Assembly (NCBI GenBank): GCA_963710535.1
Contig: CAVQAW010000003.1
Location: forward strand, 124,001-188,000
Direction: 5' to 3'
Length of the DNA stretch: 64,000 nucleotides
Source of the DNA: Pelagihabitans sp963710535
GTDB taxonomy: Bacteria > Bacteroidota > Bacteroidia > Flavobacteriales > Flavobacteriaceae
Each line of letters starts with the position of its first letter. Position 1 is the first letter of the stretch. Under the pieces are notes generated by a model. The model was not told where the DNA came from. It made no database searches and saw only the letters and a program-made list of their open reading frames with translations. The position numbers and the translations under genes were made by a program. Positions 1 through 9,264 of this stretch are shown here, one piece after another.

Positions 1-2
1 TT

Positions 3-482
3 TATGCCCAACTCAACAATCGAGATCAATTCGAGGTGATGTCCCATTCCTATTTCGAGACGGAGGCCGATGAAACATTACAATTGGAAAAGGCAGTGCT
101 CGAAAATGAACTCTGGAACAAATTGCGGCTCGATCCAACGGGCTTGCCGGTCGGAAATCTTGACATCGTTCCCTCCTTCGAATATATCCGCCTGTCCCAT
201 AAAACCTTTAAAGCTTACAAGGCCAATGTTAAATTGACCCAAATCAATGGACTGTATGCATATGAAATCAATTATCCTGAACTCGAAAGGAATCTCACAA
301 TTTATTTTAATGCATCCTTTCCCTATTCCATTGAAGGGTGGACAGAAACCTTCAAAAGTGGTTTTGGCCCAAATGCCACGGCAATGACCTCAACGGCAAA
401 AAAAATCAAAGCAATTAAAAGTCCGTATTGGCAACAAAATAGCAATGGATATTTATCTTTGCGCGACAGTTTAGGATTATAA
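3..482 (+). CDS. Uncharacterised protein, C-terminal part (cut by window start)
   Basis: The frame is already open at base 3 and reads through without a start, so about 159 C-terminal residues of a longer protein are visible. GTG-ATG at 36-41 lies in frame but is probably internal. The visible part is soluble, has no membrane segment, and ends in YLSLRDSLGL. I do not recognise a catalytic motif. It ends four bases before the mechanosensitive-channel gene, so the two are probably cotranscribed. Function unknown. Confidence 0.7.
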   Translation, partial: YAQLNNRDQFEVMSHSYFETEADETLQLEKAVLENELWNKLRLDPTGLPVGNLDIVPSFEYIRLSHKTFKAYKANVKLTQINGLYAYEINYPELERNLTIYFNASFPYSIEGWTETFKSGFGPNATAMTSTAKKIKAIKSPYWQQNSNGYLSLRDSLGL

Positions 483-485
483 CCC

Positions 486-1046
486 ATGGAGCAATATATC
501 GAAGCCCACACCACCGAGTTGTTTTGGACAGCGGTCACCGTCGTGCTACTTCTTATTTTTAGGTTTATCAGCAATAAGGCCGTTCGCCGAATTGGAAGAT
601 TGAGCGATATTGTGGAAGCCAGGACCATTTTGATTACCAAATACATCTCCTATGTCACCACTTTTTTGGGCGTTGCGGTACTAACCTTTGTCTGGGGCGT
701 GAATCTCGAAAAATTGGGTTTGCTTTTTTCTTCGATCTTTGCCGTTATCGGTGTGGCCCTTTTCGCCCAATGGTCTATTTTGAGCAATGTGACCTCCGGG
801 GTCATCCTCTTCTTTTCATTTCCCTTCAAGATTGGCGATCAAATAAAAATAATGGATAAGGATATCCTGGATAAACTGGAACCGGATGATACCATATTCG
901 TCATCGAAGACATTAAGGCCTTTCATGTGCACTTAAGAAGCCCGAACGGGGAAATCATGACTTACCCCAACAATTTAATGCTCCAAAAGGCCGTGGTTCG
1001 AATAAATACTTACGAGCAGGTGATGGAAGGCACGGAGGCCTTGTAG
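486..1046 (+). CDS. Small MscS-family mechanosensitive channel protein
   Basis: A 186-residue membrane protein with three hydrophobic segments (about 12-30, 50-70 and 76-100), followed by the family pattern of a pore-helix end and beta domain (GVILFFSFPFKIGDQIKI at about 105-122, then PNGEIMTYPNNLML). MscS-type channels open under membrane tension and release solutes on hypo-osmotic shock. This is a short version containing little more than the pore and the start of the beta domain. It starts four bases after the preceding gene, suggesting one transcript. Confidence 0.85.
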   Translation: MEQYIEAHTTELFWTAVTVVLLLIFRFISNKAVRRIGRLSDIVEARTILITKYISYVTTFLGVAVLTFVWGVNLEKLGLLFSSIFAVIGVALFAQWSILSNVTSGVILFFSFPFKIGDQIKIMDKDILDKLEPDDTIFVIEDIKAFHVHLRSPNGEIMTYPNNLMLQKAVVRINTYEQVMEGTEAL

Positions 1047-1123
1047 GGAGTGTTAAAGAAGTTCTAAAACGGGGGTTGGGCCTCTATATCTTCCTATATT
1101 TGAAAGCCAACTAAAATCAGCAT

Positions 1124-3655
1124 ATGCGCGCGTTGCTACTCTTATCTATCCTCTTATTGACATTTGGCACCCCGGTTTTGGCCCAAAAACCGAAAAAGTC
1201 AACCCCATCGGATATTTACCATGCGGTTCAAAAACTGAACTTTTTGGGTGCCGCACTTTATATCGCTGCCCATCCAGATGATGAAAATACCCGACTGATT
1301 TCCTATTTATCGAACGAATTGAAGGCAGAGACCGCATATTTGTCGATAACGCGTGGCGATGGCGGTCAAAATTTGATCGGTACGGAAATAAGGGAATTAT
1401 TGGGGGTACTGCGTACCCAGGAACTCCTCGGTGCCCGGCGGATCGACGGGGGGCAACAATTCTTTACCAGGGCTATCGATTTTGGATATTCAAAACATCC
1501 CGATGAAACCTTGAAAATCTGGAATCGCGAAGAAGTTTTGTCCGATGTGGTGCGCGTCATCAGGGAGTTCCAACCAGATGTCATCATCAATAGGTTCGAT
1601 CATCGATCTCCGGGCAGTACACATGGTCACCACACCAGTTCTGCCATGTTGAGTTACGCCGCCTTCGATATGGCCAATGATTCCAAAGCGTATCCAAATC
1701 AGTTGACACATTTGAAAACCTGGCAACCTAAACGCCTCTTTTTCAATACTTCATGGTGGTTCTATGGCAGTGAGGAGAAGTTCAAAGCAGCAGACAAAAC
1801 CAATATGTTAAATTTTGACGTGGGCGTTTTTTACCCCATGTTGGGATCATCGAACAACGAAATCGCCGCTTTGGCCAGCAGCCAGCACCTGAGTCAGGGT
1901 TTTGGCAGGCTTTCCTCGAGAGGCAGTGAAAATGAATATTTGGAACTATTGAAAGGAGAACTGCCCAAAGAAAAGAATAACCTTTTCGATGGGATCGACA
2001 CTTCATGGTCAAGGATTTCGGGCGGGGAAGCGGTTGGGAAAATACTATATGCCGTTGAACGCAATTTCGATTTTAAAAATCCAGAGCATCATTTACCTGA
2101 ATTGATCAAAGCACATCAAGTCTTAAGTGCATTGCCAGATGGGCATTGGAAAAATATCAAGTCAAAAGAACTGGAAAGCATCATTGCGGCCGTCTGTGGC
2201 CTATATTTGGAGGTATCTTCGGAAGACCCGTATTCCTTCGGGGGCGGTATGCTAAAAATCAAAATGGAAGCCATCAATAGAAGCAAGGCAAATATTGTGT
2301 TGCAGTCCGTTGAGATCAACAATATGAACATTGCCTTTGAAGGCAGGGCTTTAAATGACAATGAGGGTGTATCTTTCGAAACTTCCATTGCCATCCCCCA
2401 AAATATAGGCTATTCCGCCCCTTACTGGCTTATGGAAAACGGTAGTTTGGGTATGTATCGAGTCAACGATCCGAACTTGATCGGAAAACCCGAGACCCCA
2501 AGGGCCTTCACCGCAAAATTCGACCTTAGCTTCAATGGCTACCTGATCGCTTTGGAAAAAGCGGTGATCTATCGCTATGCAAAGCCCGATAAAGGCGAAT
2601 TATATGAACCCTTTGACATCTTGCCGGAAGCAACGGCTAGTTTCAGAGATAAGGTGATGATTTTCTCGGATGGCCGCGCCAAAGAAATTCCAATTACGGT
2701 AAAAGCATTTAAAGACGGTGCCCAGGGCGAACTGATGCTGCAAATTCCCGATGCCTGGCAGGTAGATTTAAAGTCAAAACCCTTCACCATCGCAAAAAAA
2801 GGAGACCAACAAATATTGACCTTTACCGTAACCCCGCCCAACTTCGAAGATGAAGGGAGCATCGGAAGCATCATCAGTATCGATGGCAAGGAAATCACTA
2901 AGGAATTGGTCGAAATCAATTACGATCACATCCCAAAACAATCGGTATTGCTGCCCTCCGAAGCAAAAGTGGTACGGTTAGATATCCAAAAAATGGGCAA
3001 CGACATCGGCTATATCATGGGTGCAGGCGATGATGTGCCCAGCAGTCTCGAGCAAATAGGCTATGATGTGCATTTGATCGATCCAGAAACGATCACTGTA
3101 GGCTCATTAGATCGATATGACGCCGTGGTGACGGGAATCAGGGCCTACAATGTGGTCGACGCCCTCCAGTTTAAGCAAAAATATTTGTTGGATTATGTAA
3201 AAAATGGAGGTAACCTTATCATACAATATAACACCGCAGGAAGATGGAACAAACAATTCGAGGGCATTTCACCATACCCATTGACCTTGTCGAATGACCG
3301 CGTTACCGATGAAAATTCCCAAGTAGCCATTTTGGCGCCAGATCATCAGTTGATCAATTTTCCGAATCCCATCGGGCTGGATGATTTCAACGGGTGGGTT
3401 CAGGAAAGGGGGTTGTACTTCCCGGAAGCGTGGGACGCGAACTTCACCCCCATCCTATCGATGAAAGATGAGGGTGAACCAATGCTCAATGGCAGTCTTT
3501 TAATTGCACCGTATGGCAAAGGCAACTATATTTACACCGGACTCAGTTTTTTTAGAGAGCTCCCGGCAGGTGTTCCCGGCGCCTATAAATTATTTGCCAA
3601 TATGCTTTCCATTGGGAAAGAGAGCACTTTAAAGCGCGACAACGTAAAAGGCTGA
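1124..3655 (+). CDS. Secreted PIG-L family deacetylase
   Basis: The 843-residue protein opens with a signal peptide (cleavage likely after VLA at about 20). The PIG-L zinc site is plain: AHPDDE at residues 49-54 and HGHH at 167-170, which are the metal and catalytic elements of the LmbE-like N-deacetylase fold. A long beta-rich C-terminal half follows, with a ThuA/GATase-like end (YDAVVTGIRAYN at about 665). The family removes N-acetyl groups from sugars or glycoconjugates; the substrate here is unknown. It is followed directly by a small membrane protein and a sodium:solute symporter, which suggests import of the released product. Confidence 0.9.
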   Translation: MRALLLLSILLLTFGTPVLAQKPKKSTPSDIYHAVQKLNFLGAALYIAAHPDDENTRLISYLSNELKAETAYLSITRGDGGQNLIGTEIRELLGVLRTQELLGARRIDGGQQFFTRAIDFGYSKHPDETLKIWNREEVLSDVVRVIREFQPDVIINRFDHRSPGSTHGHHTSSAMLSYAAFDMANDSKAYPNQLTHLKTWQPKRLFFNTSWWFYGSEEKFKAADKTNMLNFDVGVFYPMLGSSNNEIAALASSQHLSQGFGRLSSRGSENEYLELLKGELPKEKNNLFDGIDTSWSRISGGEAVGKILYAVERNFDFKNPEHHLPELIKAHQVLSALPDGHWKNIKSKELESIIAAVCGLYLEVSSEDPYSFGGGMLKIKMEAINRSKANIVLQSVEINNMNIAFEGRALNDNEGVSFETSIAIPQNIGYSAPYWLMENGSLGMYRVNDPNLIGKPETPRAFTAKFDLSFNGYLIALEKAVIYRYAKPDKGELYEPFDILPEATASFRDKVMIFSDGRAKEIPITVKAFKDGAQGELMLQIPDAWQVDLKSKPFTIAKKGDQQILTFTVTPPNFEDEGSIGSIISIDGKEITKELVEINYDHIPKQSVLLPSEAKVVRLDIQKMGNDIGYIMGAGDDVPSSLEQIGYDVHLIDPETITVGSLDRYDAVVTGIRAYNVVDALQFKQKYLLDYVKNGGNLIIQYNTAGRWNKQFEGISPYPLTLSNDRVTDENSQVAILAPDHQLINFPNPIGLDDFNGWVQERGLYFPEAWDANFTPILSMKDEGEPMLNGSLLIAPYGKGNYIYTGLSFFRELPAGVPGAYKLFANMLSIGKESTLKRDNVKG

Positions 3656-3656
3656 C

Positions 3657-3758
3657 ATGGAAGAAAAATTTGTTTGGAAAAGAATGTATACCCTGGTCGT
3701 AATCCTCAACATTCTCTACGTTCTTGTATTCAGTTATCTAATGACAGCCTTTACTTAA
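3657..3758 (+). CDS. 33-residue membrane protein ahead of the symporter
   Basis: ATG at 3657 opens one base after the stop of the PIG-L gene, and the TAA at 3756-3758 abuts the ATG of the symporter with no gap. The product is MEEKFVWKRMY followed by one hydrophobic helix (about residues 12-32) and a short tail. Exact packing between two genes, a charged N terminus and a single transmembrane helix argue for a real gene. Some other SSS transporters have small partner membrane proteins (YhdT with PanF, YjcH with ActP), so a symporter subunit is a reasonable guess, not shown. Confidence 0.7.
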   Translation: MEEKFVWKRMYTLVVILNILYVLVFSYLMTAFT

Positions 3759-5492
3759 ATGGGAGCACTGGATTGGATCATACTATCGGGAACACTTTTG
3801 TTTATTGTAACTTATGGAGTTTGGAAAACCAGGGGCAGACAAAATGTTGAAGACTATGTTGGTGGTGGCAAGGACGCCAAGTGGTGGACGATAGGACTCT
3901 CGGTAATGGCGACCCAAGCCAGTGCCATCACTTTTCTTTCCACGCCCGGTCAAGCCTTTCATGATGGGATGGGATTCGTTCAATTTTATTTCGGACTTCC
4001 TATCGCGATGATCATTATCTGTATGGTATTCGTACCCTTATACCATAAGTTACAGGTGTATACCGCATATGAGTTCCTGGAGAACCGCTTCGATCTCAAA
4101 ACCCGCTCCTTGGCTGCCATACTGTTCCTCATTCAACGGGGGCTTGCCGCAGGCATCACCATATTTGCGCCTTCCATCATCTTGTCAGCCGTTTTAGGGT
4201 GGGATCTGCGAACCCTAAATATCATCATCGGAATTCTTGTGATCATTTATACCGTTTCCGGTGGTACCAAGGCGGTAAGCATGACCCAAAAACAGCAGAT
4301 GTTCGTGATCATGACGGGAATGTTCATCACCTTTTTTTATATTCTGGGCTATCTGCCGCCCGATATCACTTTTGCCAAAGCACTAAAAATTGCCGGGGCA
4401 AGCAACAAACTCGAAATTTTGGATTTCAGCTTCGATCCCAAGAGCAGGTATACCTTTTGGAGCGGCATCACAGGGGGTTTGTTTTTGGCCTTGGCCTATT
4501 TCGGTACCGACCAGAGCCAGGTACAACGATACTTAACGGGCAGGTCGTTACGGGAAAGCCAACTCGGTCTCGTGTTCAACGGGGTCCTAAAAATCCCAAT
4601 GCAGTTCTTTATCCTTTTGGTGGGGGTGATGGTATTCGTCTTCTACCAGTACAACGCATCTCCCTTGAACTTTAACCCGGCCGCGACATCAGCGGTTATG
4701 GAATCTCCTTATGCCGAGGCCTATCAGCTCTTGGAACAAAACCATAGGGAACTGGAAATGGAAAAAAAAATGGCCCAGAACAAGTTTTCAGTGGCCCTTG
4801 GATTAAAGGAGTACACGGCGGTGGAAGAGGCCAAATTGCATATCATCGACATCAATGAAAAAGAGCGGTCAAGCCGTGCCGCCGCGCGGGCAATGATCAA
4901 ACAGGCCAACGACTCGGCCGAAACCAACGACAAGGATTATGTGTTCATCCATTTTATTCTGCATAACCTGCCGAAAGGACTAATAGGCTTGTTACTGGCT
5001 GTCATACTATCGGCAGCGATGTCTTCCACCGCCTCGGAACTCAATGCCCTAGGTACTATTACAGCCCTGGATCTGTACAAACGCAACCGACAAGGAAATT
5101 TTAGCCAAAAACATTATGTGCTGGCGTCGAAGGGTTTTACCTTATTATGGGGCATCATAGCCATTTCCATTGCCTGTATCGCCAACCTTTTCGATAATTT
5201 GATTCAATTGGTGAACATCATCGGTTCCATTTTTTACGGAAACGTGCTCGGGATCTTTCTGCTGGCATTCTTTTTCAAATTTGTGAAGGGAAATGCCGTA
5301 TTCTTCGCGGCCATACTTACACAGCTCATCGTCTTCATCGTCTATTACTACCTCATTCATATCTATCCTTCAGGACAGGAAAAATTGGGCTACCTCTGGC
5401 TTAATTTTATTGGATCGGGACTTGTAATCCTTTTGGCCATCGCTTTCGAAGGATTTGACCGTCTCCTGAAAAACCCTCCGATCAAGGCCTAA
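3759..5492 (+). CDS. Sodium:solute symporter (SSS family)
   Basis: A 577-residue protein with about 13 hydrophobic helices and the SSS pattern near the N terminus (GLSVMATQASAITFLSTPGQ at about 48-67). A charged cytoplasmic stretch at about 325-385 interrupts the helices, as in several Bacteroidota SSS proteins. These transporters couple sodium entry to uptake of sugars, amino acids or organic acids; the substrate cannot be read from sequence. The operon with a secreted deacetylase suggests a deacetylated sugar or amide product. Confidence 0.9.
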   Translation: MGALDWIILSGTLLFIVTYGVWKTRGRQNVEDYVGGGKDAKWWTIGLSVMATQASAITFLSTPGQAFHDGMGFVQFYFGLPIAMIIICMVFVPLYHKLQVYTAYEFLENRFDLKTRSLAAILFLIQRGLAAGITIFAPSIILSAVLGWDLRTLNIIIGILVIIYTVSGGTKAVSMTQKQQMFVIMTGMFITFFYILGYLPPDITFAKALKIAGASNKLEILDFSFDPKSRYTFWSGITGGLFLALAYFGTDQSQVQRYLTGRSLRESQLGLVFNGVLKIPMQFFILLVGVMVFVFYQYNASPLNFNPAATSAVMESPYAEAYQLLEQNHRELEMEKKMAQNKFSVALGLKEYTAVEEAKLHIIDINEKERSSRAAARAMIKQANDSAETNDKDYVFIHFILHNLPKGLIGLLLAVILSAAMSSTASELNALGTITALDLYKRNRQGNFSQKHYVLASKGFTLLWGIIAISIACIANLFDNLIQLVNIIGSIFYGNVLGIFLLAFFFKFVKGNAVFFAAILTQLIVFIVYYYLIHIYPSGQEKLGYLWLNFIGSGLVILLAIAFEGFDRLLKNPPIKA

Positions 5493-5680
5493 AAAACAAG
5501 CCCAATCATACTCTGTGGCGTTTACCCCCACGAAATTAAAAGTGGATTCACCGTGGGATGAATCAATACCTTTCACAGTCGATATCAGTTAATTCAAATT
5601 GCTTTCATAAACCCTTTCACAATAAGGCAGTAATGGATGTCACAATCAAAGTTTGGGAAAGCAGTAGTGCCCTTTAACCA

Positions 5681-5715
5681 AAAAAAATCCCGGAAGAGGC
5701 CTTCCGGGATTTTTG
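5681..5715. terminator. Bidirectional rho-independent terminator
   Basis: AATCCCGGAAG / CTTCCGGGATT form a perfect 11-bp stem (5686-5711) with a four-base loop, an A-run before it and a T-run after it. It lies between the convergent symporter and DUF2911 genes and can serve both strands. Confidence 0.9.
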
Positions 5716-5733
5716 GTGTTGTAAAGTGACCGT

Positions 5734-6579
5734 TTACATGGCGCCCCATTCTTTTAGGGAATCCTTGTTCATCTTCACATAATCCATATTACCTGCAGTT
5801 TCTGCTGCGGCCAATGATTTTTTGGCGGTTTCGATCGCAGCTTTCTTGTCCCCAGCCTTGGCATAGATCAAAGATTGCTGGCGAAGTTGCCAAAAAGCGG
5901 GCTTTTCTGTCATCGACATCGCTTTGTCCATCCATTCCTTGGCCTTGTTGATATCCTTGTTGGCATTCATGTAGTACACTGCGGCGGCATAATAGTCCCC
6001 TGCTCCTGGACCCGCCATGGCCTTGTCGATCGCGGCAGAGACCTGTGCATCTGTCGGCACCTCAAATTTCACGCCTACATATGTTTTTTCCCAAAGCATG
6101 CCCAACGTAGCACCATTGTCATTAAGGTCGTCTATATCGATGGTAAAGGTTTCCACCGGGGTTTGCATTTGGTTGACCGGTACGGTCACCTGTGCGACTA
6201 CCTTGTTGTCATCCCAATCACTCGGGGTTCCTCCTCCTTGGGTATCGGTATAGAAGAAAACCTCCCAAGTGGTTGTACCAGGTTTGGTGAAAATGGAATA
6301 GGTGCCAGCCTTCACGTCTTTACCGTCTATCTTGACATCTGAACTAAATGTAATCAAGGTATAGGAATTGGCTCCGGTACGCCATAACTTGTCATAGGGA
6401 ACCAAATCCCCAAAAATGGTTCTGCCCCGCATGGACGGTCTTGAATATTCTACCGTAACATCAGATAATCCAACTTTTTGCTCCAATCTGGAGAATGGGC
6501 TCGGTGCCGGGGTGTCGATCTGTGCTTGGGCGGCAAAAACACCCAACATAATAACTAAAAGAAGTGAAAGTTTTTTCAT
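5734..6579 (-). CDS. Secreted DUF2911 protein with helical repeat tail
   Basis: The 281-residue protein has a signal peptide (cleavage after about 19, AQA). The DUF2911 core runs from about 25 to 165 (GLSDVTVEYSRPSMRGR, WRTGANSYTLITFSSDV, GTYSIFTKPG). Residues 170-281 are helical and TPR-like (YAAAVYYMNANKDINKAKEWMDKAM). DUF2911 has no established activity. A second hydrophobic start signal is absent, so it is probably periplasmic. Confidence 0.88.
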   Translation of the reverse strand: MKKLSLLLVIMLGVFAAQAQIDTPAPSPFSRLEQKVGLSDVTVEYSRPSMRGRTIFGDLVPYDKLWRTGANSYTLITFSSDVKIDGKDVKAGTYSIFTKPGTTTWEVFFYTDTQGGGTPSDWDDNKVVAQVTVPVNQMQTPVETFTIDIDDLNDNGATLGMLWEKTYVGVKFEVPTDAQVSAAIDKAMAGPGAGDYYAAAVYYMNANKDINKAKEWMDKAMSMTEKPAFWQLRQQSLIYAKAGDKKAAIETAKKSLAAAETAGNMDYVKMNKDSLKEWGAM

Positions 6580-6670
6580 TGGTAAATCGTTTTTTGGATT
6601 TATACAAAACTATGTATAAACCCAGGTAGCATTTGTTAAGATCTTCTTAAATAAAGTCTTGGGCAAAGGC

Positions 6671-7822
6671 TCAATATTTGGCAAAAGGTTTGGTCAAAAC
6701 CTCATCGGGCAAATAAAGGGACAAGTAATAAATGGCGGTATGTAAAGTAGATATGTCAATATATTCCGGAGTTACCGCAGTTCCGGTATTAAATCGGATT
6801 CTTTTACCTGAAACATCAAAAACGGCCTGCCCCAGCACGGGCTTGTCCATAGACATCCGGTATTCCAATAAACCGGCACCCTTATTTCCAAAAAGGATCA
6901 GCGAATCTACCCCGGGAACGGGTTCCGGATCGGGAATTTCATTATCGTCGGGCGCATCATCCACGGTAAAAGCAAACAATAAGGAGGGCAGATGGATCAT
7001 CGGACTCTCCAAGGTAAATTCTTCCGTAGAAATCAAATAACGGTTTCCATCGGTATGGGTAATGCCCTCGGCCTGGGCGAATCCCAGATCAAGGTTGGTT
7101 TTGGTGACCATTCCACCGAAAATAGCACTGGACGTTAAGCCGGAAGCTCGAAAAACAAAGGGTTCAAGTACCGAAGTATATCCCAAAATGTAGAGGATCT
7201 GTGTGACAGGGTTATAGGTGGCTCCCGTTACCAAACCTTCCGAAGAAAATCCATCGAGCCTGGTGGCCGAATAACTGCCCGGCAATTTGGGAACCGCATA
7301 GGCAACCGTTCCGTTGGTTTTCCATTGTTTCGTCAAGATCACCAATTGTTGGTCGAGCACAAAAATGGCTTCGGCATCCCAATCACTATTGCCACTATCG
7401 CTGAAATCGGTTTGATCTTCATAGGAATATTCGATTTTTTCAGCAGTGACCGTATCCGATTGTTCGTAACTGCTCTTGAGGATACGATAGACCGTAAGAT
7501 CGAGGCGGGTTCCCAGGTTGTTGCCAATGTCGGCAACGTAGATATAGGTATCGTCCTGGGCAATATCCTCCCAGTCGATATTGTCCGCATTCGATACGGT
7601 CACCGTCCTGGTGATGTCCAATGAAACGGTATCGATTTCAAAAAGTTGGGGCAAGTTCCCCGAATCGTTGTGGGTAATCGCATTGCCATTGAGGAAAATA
7701 AGGCCCGAAGTCTCGAAAACTGCCTCCGGAAGCTCCCCTAGTTCGGTCAAGTTGGTTTGCGCTGGCAACGAATGCAGCACAAATGCGGACAGCAGAAAAA
7801 CAATCGTTTTATTCATATTCAA
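6671..7822 (-). CDS. Secreted beta-propeller-like protein with degenerate T9SS tail
   Basis: 383 residues. A signal peptide (about 1-21, ending LPAQ) is followed by repeated beta-strand blocks (HNDSGNLPQLFEIDT, DIAQDDTYIYVADIGNN, SDWDAEAIFVLDQQLVILTK) like those of SdiA-regulated or esterase-like propellers. The last ~80 residues (LLEYRMSMDKPVLGQAVFDVSGKRI ... IYYLSLYLPDE) resemble a type A sorting domain of the type IX secretion system, but the closing lysine/arginine-rich end is atypical. Function unknown. Confidence 0.7.
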   Translation of the reverse strand: MNMNKTIVFLLSAFVLHSLPAQTNLTELGELPEAVFETSGLIFLNGNAITHNDSGNLPQLFEIDTVSLDITRTVTVSNADNIDWEDIAQDDTYIYVADIGNNLGTRLDLTVYRILKSSYEQSDTVTAEKIEYSYEDQTDFSDSGNSDWDAEAIFVLDQQLVILTKQWKTNGTVAYAVPKLPGSYSATRLDGFSSEGLVTGATYNPVTQILYILGYTSVLEPFVFRASGLTSSAIFGGMVTKTNLDLGFAQAEGITHTDGNRYLISTEEFTLESPMIHLPSLLFAFTVDDAPDDNEIPDPEPVPGVDSLILFGNKGAGLLEYRMSMDKPVLGQAVFDVSGKRIRFNTGTAVTPEYIDISTLHTAIYYLSLYLPDEVLTKPFAKY

Positions 7823-7959
7823 AGCATCCGTGAAATTTACGAAATTGGGGCAACATTATAGGATATCGTGCCTGCAATACCGCATCAATTGCTGTTCGCA
7901 GGATAAATTGAGGTGTTCGTCGATATTTAAAATTATTATTTGTTTAACTTCAAATAGTT

Positions 7960-7988
7960 TTTGATAAACAAAATTGACCTTATCTTTG
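7960..7988 (+). promoter_or_regulatory. Flavobacterial sigma-A promoter
   Basis: TTTG at 7960-7963, 17 bases, then TATCTTTG at 7981-7988, matching the TTG-N17-23-TANNTTTG consensus. Because transcription starts a few bases after 7988, translation of the next gene must begin at ATG 8003 and not at the upstream in-frame ATG 7961. Confidence 0.7.
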
Positions 7989-8002
7989 TACAAAACACCA
8001 AC

Positions 8003-8500
8003 ATGAAGTTGTATCAATTGCATTCAAAGCAATCGTTGCCCATAACCCAACAACAAGCTTGGGATTTCCTTTCGAATCCCGCCAACCTAAAAGTAATCAC
8101 CCCTGAACATATGGGTTTTAATATCCTTTCAGGTGCTGACAGGCCCATGTTCCCCGGGCAGATCATCCAATACAATGTATCGCCCTTTCCCGGCTATACT
8201 ACCAAATGGGTTACGGAAATCACCCATGTGAAGGAGGGCGAATATTTTGTCGATGAGCAACGGTTTGGCCCTTATGCCCTTTGGCACCACAAACATTTCC
8301 TCCAATCGATCGACGGGGGGGTTTTGATGGAAGATATCATCGATTACAAAATTCCCTTTGGTTTCCTGGGCCAATTGGCCCACCCCATCCTGGTTAAAAA
8401 GCAATTGATGCAGATTTTTTCGTATCGGGAACAAAAACTCATCGACCTTTTCGGTACAGTTGATAATACCCCTAAAGAACTCCATTTTAAATCTATCTAG
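8003..8500 (+). CDS. SRPBCC-fold protein
   Basis: 165 residues from MKLYQLHSKQSL. The start was chosen because the promoter ends at 7988. The family signs are an N-terminal strand, ITQQQAWDFLSNPANLKVITPEHMGF, and a C-terminal long helix (LMQIFSYREQKLIDLFG), which build the helix-grip ligand pocket of SRPBCC proteins. Ligand unknown. It heads a three-gene cluster with an SDR enzyme and a photolyase. Confidence 0.82.
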   Translation: MKLYQLHSKQSLPITQQQAWDFLSNPANLKVITPEHMGFNILSGADRPMFPGQIIQYNVSPFPGYTTKWVTEITHVKEGEYFVDEQRFGPYALWHHKHFLQSIDGGVLMEDIIDYKIPFGFLGQLAHPILVKKQLMQIFSYREQKLIDLFGTVDNTPKELHFKSI

Positions 8501-8505
8501 AAATA

Positions 8506-9198
8506 ATGATTAAAAATATTTTGATGATTGGCGGCTCGCACGGAATAGGCCTTTCCATGGTTCAACAAATGCAAAAAGATAATAAGCTGTTCGTGGCCTC
8601 CAGGAGCAAGGATGCCTTGGCGGGGCTTTCCGTGACCCATATTCCTTTTGATGCGGCCACCGATGAATTGGATCTTGCCTTGCTTCCCGAGGAAATTCAC
8701 GGATTCGTTTATTGCCCCGGAAGCATCAACCTGAAACCGTTCAAAATGATGTCTTTGGACACTTTTCAGGAAGATATGCAGGTCAATTTCTTCAGTATGG
8801 TCAAGGTATTGAAAACCATTTTACCCAAATTGGCCGACGGGGCGAGCGTCGTATTGTTCAGCACGGTCGCGGTGGGAACGGGAATGCCTTTCCATACCAG
8901 CGTGGCCTCGGCAAAAGGTGCTGTTGAAGGGTTTGCAAAATCCATGGCTGCAGAATTTGCCCCTAGACTAAGGGTGAACGTCATAGCACCCTCCTTGGTC
9001 GATACCCCGCTTGCCGGGCGCTTGCTGAACAACGACAAAAAGCGTGACATGATGGCGGACAGGCATCCGCTTAAAAGAGTTGGTACAGCTGACGACATCG
9101 CTCATATCGCCACCTTTCTCCTAAGCGACAAAAGCACTTGGATGACTGGTCAAATAGTAAGCGTAGACGGGGGTATCGGCAGTTTGAACGTGAACTGA
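8506..9198 (+). CDS. Short-chain dehydrogenase/reductase-like protein without the catalytic Tyr
   Basis: 230 residues with a Rossmann dinucleotide site (MIGGSHGIG at about 7-15) and the usual SDR C-terminal end (WMTGQIVSVDGGIGSLN). The serine strand (VVLFSTVAVG) is present, but where YxxxK is expected the sequence is SVASAKGA, so the tyrosine position is valine while the lysine remains. It may be a non-classical or non-catalytic SDR. Five bases separate it from the SRPBCC gene. Confidence 0.85.
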   Translation: MIKNILMIGGSHGIGLSMVQQMQKDNKLFVASRSKDALAGLSVTHIPFDAATDELDLALLPEEIHGFVYCPGSINLKPFKMMSLDTFQEDMQVNFFSMVKVLKTILPKLADGASVVLFSTVAVGTGMPFHTSVASAKGAVEGFAKSMAAEFAPRLRVNVIAPSLVDTPLAGRLLNNDKKRDMMADRHPLKRVGTADDIAHIATFLLSDKSTWMTGQIVSVDGGIGSLNVN

Positions 9199-9264
9199 AA
9201 TTAGCGAAGCCTATCCTTTCTTTGATACCAAAACCAAAGAAAGCTTTGTACTTTAGCAACACTG

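Noticed and set aside
4199..4675. 158-codon open frame on the plus strand inside the symporter gene
   Set aside because: It overlaps a clear SSS gene in another frame, has no family pattern and an Arg/His/Gln-rich composition typical of shadow frames.
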